A stretch of DNA of 64,000 bases, taken from the NCBI GenBank assembly GCA_030848705.1, contig CM061243.1, positions 10,689,044-10,753,043 on the forward strand. Direction: 5' to 3'. The DNA is from Heracleum sosnowskyi. Lineage: Eukaryota > Streptophyta > Magnoliopsida > Apiales > Apiaceae. This document shows, piece after piece, positions 1 to 12,300 of this stretch. The notes under the pieces were generated by a model. It saw only the letters and a list, made by a program, of their open reading frames with translations, was not told where the DNA came from and ran no database searches. Every line of letters begins with the position of its first letter. Positions within the stretch are counted from its first letter, which is position 1. Made by a program: the position numbers and the translations under genes.

Positions 1-671
1 TGATGGGTCAGTACTTGGGCTAAATCCTGATGGCTCCAAGTCCTGATAGGATTAAATCCTGATGGCAGCTGTAACTGATATTAAATCCTGATGACAGCTG
101 TTAATGATATTAAATCAGAATATTTAGTATTAAATGCTATATATGCAGTTACGATTTTATTTTGGTATGTTACGTTTTATTTTGTATTATACATAAAAAA
201 ACTAAACGTTTGACAAAAAAATAGAACCAATACGTGCTCAGAAAACCCTAACAACTATCTTCTTCTCTGTTCTCTCTCAACACATACAGATTAAATACAT
301 AGTTCTTGGGTGAACTGAGGTGCGGGTCACTGTTGATCATTGTCATTACTGTGAGTGGATTGATCTGGGCTGTTTTATCCTGGAAGTGATATTGCTGCAA
401 CCCAACACAGCGTAAGTGGGGCAATAATCTCTTCAAGAACAGTCAAGACTTCTCGAAAGGCTTGACAACTCAGCTGTTCTGTTCTTTACAGTATTTGTTA
501 AAGCGACAGAGATAAGTGTTCTTTCTTATCTTGTTATTTACAGTCTCTAATCATATTCTTGTTTTGACCTTCGTGTTTGTTTCGTTAATTAGTTTTATCT
601 GTATGTTCTTGTTAATATAAATATATATAACTGCTCTATTGTTGCTGTGTAGTTTAGAATTATACCCAACA
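1..671 (+). repeat. LTR-like repeat, copy 1 (cut by window edge)
   Basis: This copy matches the one at about 1640-2369 in direct orientation. Shared landmarks in the same order are a run of AAATCCTGATGG-like short repeats, the stretch AGCTGTAACTG, GTTACGTTTTATTTTGTATTAT, a CCCAACACAGCGTAAGTGGGG block and the end AATTATACCCAACA. The CA end suggests the 3' end of an LTR. The 5' part lies outside the window. No tRNA primer site follows it, so the internal region seems lost or rearranged. Confidence 0.6.
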
Positions 672-767
672 ACTTATTAACTTCATATGTTTCGTCGAGT
701 CTAAGCTCCACCTAGTTCGAGCAACGATAATTTTTGTGAGGTGTATGAATGACAATTGGCATATTGT

Positions 768-1020
768 ACTCCCTCCGTGTCAATGACGTTTAACTTTTTG
801 CATACACTTTAAAGTACTTTGACCGTACACTTATAAGAATTGAGAATAAAATTCTAAAGATATTAATTTTAATTAAACCATCAAAGTGATTCAAATATGT
901 GTCTATATTAAAAAACAGAGAGAGATGAAGATACTCTAATGAATCAAATGGGACAACATAACATTTTTATATGACCATGAAGTGACTAATGGATCAAAGG
1001 GGACAACAGAACAATTTGAT
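768..1020. mobile_element. Possible Stowaway-type MITE remnant
   Basis: The motif TACTCCCTCCGTGTC at about 768 is the classic start of plant Stowaway-like elements. No convincing inverted copy closes the right side; a degraded GGGACAACA near 1000 may be what is left. The right boundary is a guess. Confidence 0.3.
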
Positions 1021-1266
1021 ATGATCAAAATCCTTCAACTCTTAAAAACAAATATATGAGAACAACATGTACAATATGGACACTTGTAGATGTTAGAAAA
1101 TGGAAAGTTTGAGGCATATTGTATATATGTTCTTGATGGAATTTCCGGAAACTAACAATTTGAGGTTGTTCATTGTAATGAGGACTTAAACTTTCATGAT
1201 TGGATCTAAGACATTTTCTTAGTGTAATCCATAAATAAATTGAGTTGAAATAGGTTGCTTGAAATG

Positions 1267-2369
1267 GGTTATGTGGGTTGGTTATATTGGAATAACTTGT
1301 ATCCCACATAGAAATGGTAATGAGAGGTTGGTGGGTTTATATAGAAACATGTGCAAGAGTAGTGTACAACTACTAAGGCATGTGGGTGTGCATGGTGTTA
1401 GTATGTGCCTCACGCGCGCACACACACACGCGCGCCGCCGCCCGCCTCGCCTCGCCTCGCCTCACCACGTCACGACTCGACTCGACTCGGGTCAGGGCGA
1501 TTTGGGCGAATGTCTCGGCGTCTCGCGTACGCGAGGCGACCTGGGCGAGGAATTTTATTACCTGTTTATTTAATATTATTTATTGATTTAATTTAACAGT
1601 ATCAGTATTTATTTGTAACAGCTAAACGAACTGGTGGATCCTGATGATGGTCCAGTCCTGACGAAATCCTGATGGTCGATCAAGTACTGATGCCACTCCT
1701 GATGGCTTGGAGTACTGATGATGATCAAATCCTGATGGACCAGGAAATCCTGACTGAGCTGTAACTGTTATTAAATCCTGATGACTACTGTTATGGTAAT
1801 TAAATCAGAATAATTAGTATTAAATGTCATATCTTCAGTTACAATATTTGGTCTGTTACGTTTTATTTTGTATTATATTTATATATATACAAATGAGTAC
1901 GTTTGAAGAGAGAGACAAGAATATACGTAACTCTGAAAACCCTAAGCAACTATTATCTTCTCTGGTTTTCTCTCAACACAAACAGAATACATAGTTCTTG
2001 GGCGAAGTGAGGTGCTGTTTGCTGTTGATCATTACCATTTCTGTGAGTGGATTGATTTGTGCTGTTTTATCCTGGGAGTGATATTGCTACAACCCAACAC
2101 AGCGTAAGTGGGGCAATAATCTCTTCAAGAACAATCAAGACTTCTCGAAGGCTTGGCGACTCAGCTGTTTCTTTATCTTTCAGAATTTGTTAAAGCTCCT
2201 GATAGATAAGTGTTCTTTCTTATCTGATTATATTTACAGTCTCTAATTATTTTATTGTTTCGACCTTTGTGTTTGTTTCGTTTATTGGTATTTTGCCTGT
2301 TCTTGTTAATACAATTATATATATATAACTGCCCTATTGTTGCTGTGTAGTTAGTAATTATACCCAACA
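1267..2369 (+). repeat. LTR-like repeat, copy 2 (about 1.1 kb)
   Basis: The 3' 700 bases repeat copy 1 and end in the same TATACCCAACA. The start is placed near the ATGTGGGTTGG...CTTGTATCCCACAT block, which resembles the 5' end of many plant Copia-type LTRs; this placement is uncertain by some tens of bases. A GC-rich patch at about 1412-1555 (CACGCGCGC, then repeated CTCGC and ACTCG units) stands out from the AT-rich surroundings. No gag-pol reading frame lies between the two copies, so this is a remnant or a non-autonomous element. Confidence 0.55.
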
Positions 2370-3878
2370 GTAGAGATGCCAAAGAGTTGTTAAATCATTA
2401 ATAAGTGTGAAATCACTAAGAAAAAGAAATGACCTAAAACAACGCTTCATTTGATATAGCACAACTAATCAAACTCACTTTGGAATTACATAAGATGTTT
2501 CTCATTACAATCTTCACTATATTTATCTTGTATTGCACATTATTATGCACTGCACAACCTTTGGCATTTCACATTATTCCGCAATGTTAACAGAGGAATT
2601 TGGTGATAACAAAATTCGGAGGTTTGTTGCTGGAATTGAGAGATGGGTTGATGATTTTAGGGTTTTTTGGTGACTGAGATTGTAAGGATGGGGCTGTTGG
2701 TAGAGATCTCAACTTCTTCCCCTTATAATGTGCCTACGTACCCCGAATTTAAAGGGGATCAAGCCTCACGTAGTTCTTGGAGAACAAGAAACCTTATGGG
2801 TTAGGGTTGCGCTTACTAAGCCCAACACCCACAAAGTTAGGTCGGTGCTACCAACCCATGACAAGTGCAAAAGCCCACTTAGGAGAGCCCATACGATGAA
2901 GTCTAGCCCAATGACCCCAAGGCTCAACTACGACTATGACTTCACGGATACAACATTACCCCTAACCATTGGAGCTAATTAACATCAACCGCTACCAACT
3001 ATTACATCAGTCATTAGTTGCAGGGAAAAATCATGACTTACTCCAAATGCACGAGCGGATCCTTACCCCCCGATGAGGATAACCCACCAGACTGCAGGGC
3101 AAGTTCTCCAAAGTTAATGTCACGCATGGTGTATCATAATCCCCCTATGATAACTTGCTAGAATACAGGACTAGACCCCAATAGCGTATCGACAAGCTTA
3201 ATTACCCATGATCCCCCAATAAGGATAACTTATTGGAATACAGAATTGGGCCTTCGACATATAAATTGATGATTCACTGATGAGGCTAACTCACCAGAAT
3301 GCAGAACCAAGTTCTTTAATAATAAGTCTTCAGTAAATCTTCATTCTTTATACTGATGCTGCACCCAAAATGGGTATCAGTTCCCAAAATATCCGGACAT
3401 TAGAGTTGTCAAACTCATTCTTTCCTTAGTCAAATTTTGGGTATACCACGCAACACTACTAACCAGCGAAGACATTGTCATTTTCATTTTATTTCGGATC
3501 ATCAAGTAGACTCCTCTCCCAAAACTTGTCCCATAGTAAAAACCAAAACACTTGATTATACTACATATTGTCCAAATCTCCAAATCAAAACTCCAAATCA
3601 GAATCGTGCAGTATGATGCGTGATTGTAGTGATGAAATTTGCATGTAATCCATTGTCTAATAGTGTGTGTATATGTATAATACACAATTCAAATAATTTC
3701 TTTAAATGACCTTGAAGTATGTTATAATTACAAAAATATAATTAATTTCTTTTAATCCAGACCACTAAATTTAATTTGATCCGATGGTTATAATTAGGTC
3801 TAACTAGTATAAGATATAACTTGTACTACACTCAAAATGACTCGATATTATTAATTAACCGTGATTAATTTAGTACAA
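2370..3878. other. Intergenic, no gene seen; holds a degenerate repeat
   Basis: I see no supported coding exon here. At about 3060-3320 a degenerate unit recurs roughly four times: a C-rich start (CCCCCGATGAGGATAAC and relatives), then AACT, then a CAGAATRCAG-like motif. The part from 2720 to 3000 is less AT-rich than its neighbours and could be decayed transposon sequence, but I cannot name the family. Confidence 0.4.
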
Positions 3879-5159
3879 CTAGTGTTTTCTTGCCCGCGCT
3901 CCGCGAACGGGCTTCCAATTTTATTTATATATTAAGTATGTCATATTCTTTTGATTTATTTAATGATTAAACCTACAATTATAATTTATAGGTAGAAATT
4001 CGTTTTGTAATTGTTTGTTTTTTTTCACGATAAATTAATCTTTTTGCTTGCAACATTTGACCTTGAGTTTACTTACTGTTAGGAGAAGGTGGGTTTGATG
4101 TTGATAAAAATATTAAAATATTTATAAATTCTTTTTTTATAGAATATATTTAAGATTTTGAATTTGAATTTGGATTCGAAGGTGTCTTTCGAGATATGGC
4201 GTTAGCTCGATAGGAGCTTCAACTATGAAGATATAAGATGTGTTTGAAAGATATTCGAGAAATTTTTAACTTTGTAAATCTTGATTCAAATTGTTTGACT
4301 CAATTAAGTCAATGACTATCTTTATTTTTGAGAAAACAAAAGTGATTTATTAGTAGATGTATAGGACCGTTAATATAAAATTTGATTTGATAAACTATGT
4401 ATATTTTATTTTTATTTTAGAGGAAAGAAGTTATACTTATAAGTAAATATAATTATTTTCAAAACTCACCATTTAAGTATAAAAAAATCTTGGTCAATAT
4501 GATAAATTATTCAAAATTTTAATTTTGATTTTTTTATCAAAAAAAGATCCAAGATGATTTATTTTCTTTTTTAACATAATTTTGTGATGATTAGATAACT
4601 TAAGTGATAAATATTTATATCTTGTCGTCTGATTGATGTACCAATTAAATAAAAAAAATACTATATGATTAAGCATTAAGAAATTAAAACTAAGAAATTT
4701 TCATCGTATAGTGGAATCTTAAACATGCATATATCATTAATTTATAGAAAAAATGTATATTGAGATTAAAAAAAATTAAATTAAGTTAATTCATTTTTAA
4801 TTATATTAAAATCAAAATTGAATATTAATTTGATAGTGTTGAAGGAGGAGAAAATAAATTGAGAAGATCAAAGAAAGGAATATAAATTTTTTGGAGATCT
4901 AATTTTTGGATATACCAAATGTAAATATGTTAATGTGCATAACTTAATTTGTTTGTAGTAATCTAAAATTTGATTTCAAAACTTACCATAATTAATGAAG
5001 AAAACAATAAAATGCATGATTGTAATAACCATATTTAGCTAATAACATTAATGATTACATTTATAACAATGCTGACGTGGCTTTTTTTAAAATTATTTTT
5101 GGAAGTGAAATTACCTTTTTACCCCTTTAAAATTGTTCAGGAATTATTATATACACAGA
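3879..5159 (-). mobile_element. Non-autonomous Helitron, reverse strand
   Basis: On the minus strand the element starts TCTGTGTATATAATAATTCC after an A and ends with a GC-rich hairpin (GCCCGTTCGCGGAGCGCGGGC-like, at about 3891-3912) followed by AAGAAAACACTAG and then T. This is the Helitron signature: 5' TC, 3' hairpin plus CTRR, insertion between A and T. It is 1,281 bp with no Rep/helicase frame, so it is non-autonomous. Confidence 0.75.
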
Positions 5160-5559
5160 TGAGAGTGGTAATTAGGAAGATTTTTAATATAATGTAATTG
5201 CTCTAAAATTTAAAACTGCTTTCTAATTAATTCTAAAATAAAGGAAATTGTTAAACCCAGATGAGCAGTTCCAAAACAAAGTTACAAGATAATGATCAAA
5301 CTACCCTTAATAAGATAAACATGTATCGGCTATTGCAGTCATGTTCTCTTCTCTTCCCATTCATTCCTAATTGTAGAGGAAAGAAATACTTGTTCATATT
5401 CTTTTGTTTTCCGGACAAGTAAATGTAATGCTTTGAATAACATAGTTAATTCTAAAGGTTAATTTGATCTATATTATGAAATTTACTCTGGATCTTAAAA
5501 TCTTGCTCTGGATTTAACAATTCTCAAAATAAATCATGATTTTCCGATTGTTTAAGTAC

Positions 5560-5960
5560 GTGTTTAGGTATCTTTAAAAAGTTGTCTTATACCTTAAAAT
5601 GAATAAATTTCATATAAGTGATAAATAGATGAATTCTTATAAGTTATCTAGGTGTTTAGATAAATTTACTTATAAGTTTGTGAAGTGTTTGCTAAATTAA
5701 ATTTAAAAGATAATTATTAAATACAATGAGCTTAATAAATGCATTTAAAATTAAAAAAACATTTAAAAACACAAATGTAAATTTATAAAGTATTAAAAAA
5801 CAAATAAATCATGCAATAAGTTAATAAGTTAGGGAAAATGTAACTTATCATCATATAAGTTATAATTTGAATTAATAAATTAAGTACACAAACACCTCTC
5901 ATAAGTTCTTAGGGACTTATAATGCATAAGTTAGCTTAAATACCGTTTGCCAAACAGGCC
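5560..5960. mobile_element. hAT-like MITE
   Basis: The ends are diverged inverted copies (GTGTTTAGG on the left; rc of the right end reads GGCCTGTTTGGC). Next to the ends the inner arms carry AACTTATAAG-type sequences in opposite orientation. A near-perfect 8-bp duplication flanks it (TTAAGTAC left, GTAAGTAC right), which is the size expected for hAT elements. It lies about 350 bp upstream of the TFIIF alpha start. Confidence 0.45.
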
Positions 5961-5990
5961 GTAAGTACCTGGACAAAACTCAAATTAAAA

Positions 5991-6111
5991 ACAAAGCCCA
6001 ATTACTGCTCCACAATTTCCAAGACATCAAACCCAATCACTATATCGAGACAAGTCTACTAAAGTATTAGTGCGTACTAAGCCCAACCCATATCTAGAGT
6101 CCTATATATAC
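5991..6111 (+). promoter_or_regulatory. TFIIF alpha promoter: site II motifs and TATA box
   Basis: Two TGGGCY (site II) motifs are present as AAGCCCA on the plus strand, at about 5994-6000 and at about 6079-6085, the latter running into CCCAACCCA. A TATA-like CTATATATAC lies at 6102-6111, some 200 bp before the start codon. Site II motifs are known TCP-factor targets in growth-associated plant promoters; function here is inferred. Confidence 0.5.
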
Positions 6112-6310
6112 ATTTCCATGTAAGTAGAATTGTACCTCACAAACCCAAAACGAGCAAAATTATCAATTTGACTCACAGCTTCGAAAGCGATTGTATTGAT
6201 CACATGTATAAATCCACAAAACTCTCTACACAGTCTCTTTGATTTTGTTATTTAATTGATAATTGAAATTCTAATGGTTTGGTGATTTTACATTCAAACA
6301 GAGAAACGAG

Positions 6311-9300
6311 ATGTCAGGCGATTTGGTTTTGAACTCGGCGTGCAGTGGCTGCGGATCGATGACTGAATTGTACGGAAGCAATTGCAAGCACTTGACTCTA
6401 TGTGTTTCTTGTGGCAAATCAATGGCTGAGAAGCGCACTAAGTGCTATGATTGCGGTGCCCCTATCACTCGGTTAATTAGGGTTTGTTCCCCCCTTAGTA
6501 ATCGTATACATCGTAATCGAGGCTATGCTAGTTATCTATGCTATTTATCGAAAGATCTTGTTCCTGCTTGAGCGAGTAGTTCTAGGGAAATGATTTAATT
6601 TGTATATGTACAGTGTAAATTAATACTCGCTGAAGTAATAAATTCTTCAGTATCGAGGCTATGCTATTTATGGAAAGAGGTTTAACTAAATGTATGTGTT
6701 TAAGTTGTATATGTACAGCACAATCTCTGCTAAAGTAATAACTAAATAATCCGGTCTAGAGGCTGTGCTATTTATTGAAAGAGGCTTGACTAAATTTGTG
6801 TATATACAGTGTAATGTTGATAATTGAGTACATGATAAATTTATAACCGAATTCTCCGGTCTTGAGGGTATTTATCAAGTGAGGTTTAGCTAAATGTATG
6901 TATTGTATATATACGCACATCTACCTGAAGACCTATTTGTATTGAGCTGATTCATGAGGTTTTGTTGGTTAGCTGTATTATTTAGGTCTATTTCAGCTGT
7001 GATTGTATTTGTTTTAACTTTTAAATTTAATTTCTCGAAGATGATGATTTGTTTCGGAGTAGGAATGTGTTGTGATGTTGAACTAGTATGGAAACAACTT
7101 GTGGCAGTTGTGATGATTGTAACTCGAAAGTTTTTTTGTTTTTGTGAATTTGAAGGGTCTGGTCAATTGTTAGTACTTCACTAGGTTCCAATGATGTTTT
7201 CTGTGTAACATAGTTATGATTATTTATGAACTCTGTTATTGAGTGTACACTATGAATGTTTATCCTAATTTACCTCTACATTGATGATACTTGCACATAA
7301 ACCAATCCTGAATTAACTCACCAACTTCTGAAATAAAGGTATCAGTATAATAAGTATTAGATAAGCATTGAGACATGAGAGTGTTCATCAAAATGAATGG
7401 AAATCCCTCCTTAAACATCGTAGGAGAAAAGAAAACAAGTGCATTCTTTCACTCCCCCTCCCCTCCCCTCCCCACCTCACAAAATAAATAAAATTGTAGA
7501 CTGTTAAATTGCACGTTGTAGATAATAATGTTGCACATTGTCTCAGCATGTGTTAAATGCTTGGTTAATTTTCCAACATCTTTACCTCAACAATCACCAA
7601 TTTGTTTCCTATATAAGTCTGTATCAGACTTATTGAAACTGACCCTCACTACTGTGTAATGCGTATGTGATAAATTTAGGAATATAACGTCCGGGCCTGC
7701 TCAAGCACCGACAAGAATTATTTCATTGGTAGATTTGTGAGTGGTCTACCAAATTTTTCAAAGAAAAAGAACTCAGAGAAATGGTCTATTCAAAAGGAAG
7801 GGGTACAAGGGCGCCAACTCAGTGATGCATTAAAGGTACTCTCTTTTCGTTACTATCAATGTGACATTTATTCTTATTTCAATATTTCATTTATGAAACT
7901 ATCATTTTTTTAATGATATAGATAGCGTTGTGGCTAGATGAAGGATAGTTATATTATAAATTGAATAGATGGTTAGTTCATAATTTCATAAGGACTACAT
8001 GCATTTAGATTCCCTGATTAGCTTTCTATTTTCATTTTCAAGGAGTGCCTTGTTTTTGGTTATCAAACTTTGAATTATGCATGCTTCTTATTATCTGTTT
8101 ATATGTGCTGTATCTAAGCTGTGATAGAAACTAGCGCATTTACCAGGGGAGGCCTCGGCCTACTCGGTTTTGATAAGCTTTAAATGTATGTATACATATT
8201 TGTGCATGCACACACACTTTATGGTTATAACTTATAAGATTGGTACTAAATTCCTTAAAATCCATTTATTATATTTTTTTACAATTCTGTTGATCGGCTG
8301 TACAATCCTATATCTAGAAAACATATCTTAGAAAGTGATGACACCCAATTTTTTTCCAGGTTTATACTTTCTTCTGTGTTCGAAGAGTAATATATTTGAA
8401 ATGAATTGGACATGGATTTGTTGAACATAGGCAGTCCTATTTATATGAATCAATTAAAGTCTCAACAGGGTCAGAGTTAGTTAAAGTCGTCAATGAGGCT
8501 AAGTGAAAAGGTAGTTGATTTTAAATCTTAAAATTCTGGAGTTTATTTGCATTTTGTTATGTTAATTTTGAGATAGAACCTGTTAAAAGGTATTCTCAAG
8601 TTGAGAACTATTACCAACTTTGTCTGTATAAGTTGCTGATGTTCTTGCTAGGGTCTCAACTGTGTGTGTGTGTGTGTGCGCGCGCGTTCTCTTAGATTCT
8701 ACTTGTATCTATTTGATTTTGAGTAGATTCATTCAGTGCTTTTTTTTTAAGTACTGATTGAATATGTGCTTCAGATTCAGCGTGACAGTTGTATTGAACT
8801 ATGTTCAGTATGATATGATGTTTCTTAGATTCCCTTTTGCATACTTCCTGTAGTCCTACACATGGTAATCACGATGCCAAGTCTCTTGAGTACTTCAAGA
8901 AGACTAGTTGTAACAAGTTGACAGGTCTTTCATATACATAGATTTGTTGTATGTAATACATAATAAAGTATAAACACCCATCAATTACTTTGTTTATATA
9001 AAAAATAATAGAAAGAATTATGCTTGTGTTAAAATTAAATAAAATCTGTTTGTATTATAATTGGTTAAAGTTTTTAGAACAAAAACTGATTTTTAACCCC
9101 TCTTTCGATGTTGTATCCGCCTATCCGGGTTCTTGTTGATCGAGTTTTTTTAATCTTTTTTTGATGGTTAGCTGTCTTCGTGATAACCATGGTCATACGA
9201 ACAGATGTACATGGTTATAGCTAGCTGAATGTTTCCATGTAGTCACCTTTTTGTTACATGCTGGTGCCACAATATTTATTTACGAACTATTTTCAGGTGT

Positions 9301-12300
9301 TCCAGTAAATCTCTAATAATTTTTTTTTAAATATATTCAGCAAGAATGAACACGCACACAATACAAGTGTTCTATGCTTTTGTGATTATGCTTGCAAGAA
9401 CAGACACACATACATATGCATGCATATGGACATGCACACCATCATAAATATTTCCATTCCAGTTTTGTGATTGGTAAGGTTGAAGATTTGAAATAGTATT
9501 GGTAGATCAATTATGTGACATACTAGGTGGCGTTGGATTGGTTGTTACCTGTTAAAAAATGTCCTGATATTTACTAGTTGGTTAGTATCTGAATTTGACA
9601 ACAAAGTTATTCCCCGGAAGGACCATAGGCCTGAAACATAGTGTAAACCCAAAGATTTGCCCAATTAATGAAGGCTTTTGCTTCTTGGAGTATATATGTA
9701 TTCATCAAAGTTGTTTTCTGTTGTTGTGTTTGGACTCCATAGTCAATTATTAATGTTATGATAATTTGTAGGAGAAATACAAAAACAAACCTTGGCTCCT
9801 AGAGGATGAAACTGGCCAATTTCAGTACCATGGTGTGCTTGAGGGTGCACCATCAGCAACATACTACCTACTAATGCTGCAAGGAAAGGAATTTGTTGCA
9901 ATTCCTGCTGGTTCATGGTATGCAGGACCTAAAATGTGGTTTCTTTTGTATAGCTCGTAGTTATAGATAGTTTTGCTTTGTGAATGAAGTTACTGTTATG
10001 CTTATATTATCTACTTTGCCTTTATTTAGGTACAATTTCAACAAAGTTGCACAGTATAAGCAGCTTACTCTGGAAGAAGCGGAAGAGAAAATGAAAAACA
10101 GACGGAAAACAGCAGATGGGTATGAAAGATGGATGATGAAAGTAGCAAATAATGGGGCTGCTGCATTTGGTGAAGTCGAAAAGTTTGATGACAAAGAGAG
10201 CGGAGTTGGTGGGGGAAGAGGACGTAAAAAAACTACAGGTGATGATGATGACGAAGCTAATGTCTCGGACAAGGGCGAGGAAGATGAAGAAGAAGAGTCC
10301 GCAAGGAAAAATAGACTTGGGCTCAACAGGAAAGGTGGTGGTGGTGATGATGATGAAGAAGGTCCTAGAGGAGGCGACTTTGATTTTGATGATGATGATA
10401 TTGAAAAGGGTGAGTAGTGTATGTATATATGTATACATCGTTTTGCATGAAACTTGATCACATTTATCTTTATGGGTTTATATGGTCATTAAGTTGTGAA
10501 TACAATAATTAAACAATGCTGAAATCAAGTCCCTGTAAGTGTGTGAAGTTCTTTTTCCGCCTGCTGAGGTAGTGTCATATCATGCAGTTATGTTTCTCCA
10601 CAAGTATACGATGTCACTTATCTCAAAAAGTAGCTTTGGCAGTTTGTGTTTGTAAATATATGTGTTGACATAAGCTTTGTACTAATACTCTCTCTTGAAG
10701 CCTTTAAATTTTCTAGTATGCAGTGAAGTATGAAGTCTATGTTTCTGTGCCATCCAATTGTTTGAATTCTATATAATAATGGTTTTGTTTTACACTGCTT
10801 TTCAGTATCAGTAATCCTGGATGATTTTAATTGATCTGCCTGTGCATGTCATGAAATTCGCTTTTGGGTTTTTCAATTTAGCTTTCAAGCGAAATGTTAT
10901 ATAATAGTTCTTGATGGAGCTCTAGATTTTAAAATTTTGGTGTTGACTATTATTAGGGGATGACTGGGAGCATGAAGAAATATTCACAGATGACGATGAA
11001 CGTGTAGAAAATGATCCCGAGGAGCGCGAAGATTTGGGCCCTGAAATTCCAGCTCCTCCAGAAATTAAGCAGGTATGTCCAATTTTGTTGTGGTAACTTT
11101 GTATTTATTTTTATAAATTCTTTGACAGCTCAATATTCATTTTATAGATTACCGCTGGTATAGGACAGTCGTGTTATACTTATGTTATGTACTAATAAGT
11201 TTGAATTCATTGAGAAATAAGATTATTTGATGGTTTTTAATTTGCTTGTTGGTCAGAAAATATGAAAATTATGTGATTTTCCTTTCAAGAACATGATAAA
11301 TGTATACAAGATACTAAAATAATCTACCCGTCGCATGGAAAATTGTGTAGTGATGATTGTCAGCTGAGTGTAGGATTTAAGCTGAGTTCTTTAATGTGTT
11401 GGATACATTTGCTACTTGATATGTGCATTTAGGATGAAGAGGACGAAGAAGGTGAAGAAAAGGAGGGTGGATTGAGCAACTCTGGTAAAGAGTTGAAGAA
11501 ATTGCTGGGACGTACAAATGGGCTAAATGAATCTGATGAGGATGACGACGACGATGATGACGATGACGAAGTAAGTTTTTACTATTTGAAAAAGGAAAAT
11601 GTTCTCACTACACTAATAGAATACAACGGTACTTGGATCTTTAATTGAAATAAAGCCAAGGTTTCTGATTTGCAGTATTTTATGATGCGTGATGACAATT
11701 TTAGTAAAGTACCAATGCAAGTCTTGAGGGAAAACAAGGAAATGGTATTATAACCCTAATTATGTCACGAAAAGGACTTCATACTAAATTTTCATTTCAC
11801 AAGATAGTAAAATCTAAGCTGACAGTTGTGTAAATGACAGAATGCCCTTAATTTTGAAACTATAATCTTAAACTCCTATCATCTCTTAAACGTGGCAAAA
11901 TTTAGTCTTTAAATCTGGCGAATAACACTTGGGTTGCTGTACATTTTGTAGTAAAATAATAAATAAATAATTATATTTACTATTAACTCCTTGATTTCTT
12001 CAGTTATCATATAAAAATATTTTTCTTGAAGTTCCCAACTCTAGTAAGGAAATGCTTGCTGTTTCTGGACTTGCTAGTACCAACATAATGTTTGTACGTT
12101 ATGAAGGAAAATAGAAGATAGTTGAACAAAGTCAATTATGTCAAAATAAATTGTCCCTGATTGGGCCTCTATGTTGAGCCATGTTCTAGCATATATCCTG
12201 ATTCCTGTTCACAACATTAAGGGGTTGTTTGGTTTGAGGTATTCTGAAATCAGGCATGGGTTTCGTTCATTCCAACCCCATTCCTCGGACCTCCAAAGTA

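Noticed and set aside
1380..1596. Three overlapping arginine/threonine-rich frames
   Set aside because: They come from the CG-rich patch of an LTR-like repeat; no domain and no support for translation.
6954..7184. 76-codon frame in TFIIF alpha intron 1
   Set aside because: It is hydrophobic, lacks homology cues and lies in a well-supported intron.
9961..10461. Serine-rich frame of 166 codons on the minus strand
   Set aside because: It is the antisense of the acidic TFIIF alpha exon 4; the GAT/GAA repeats on the sense strand create it.
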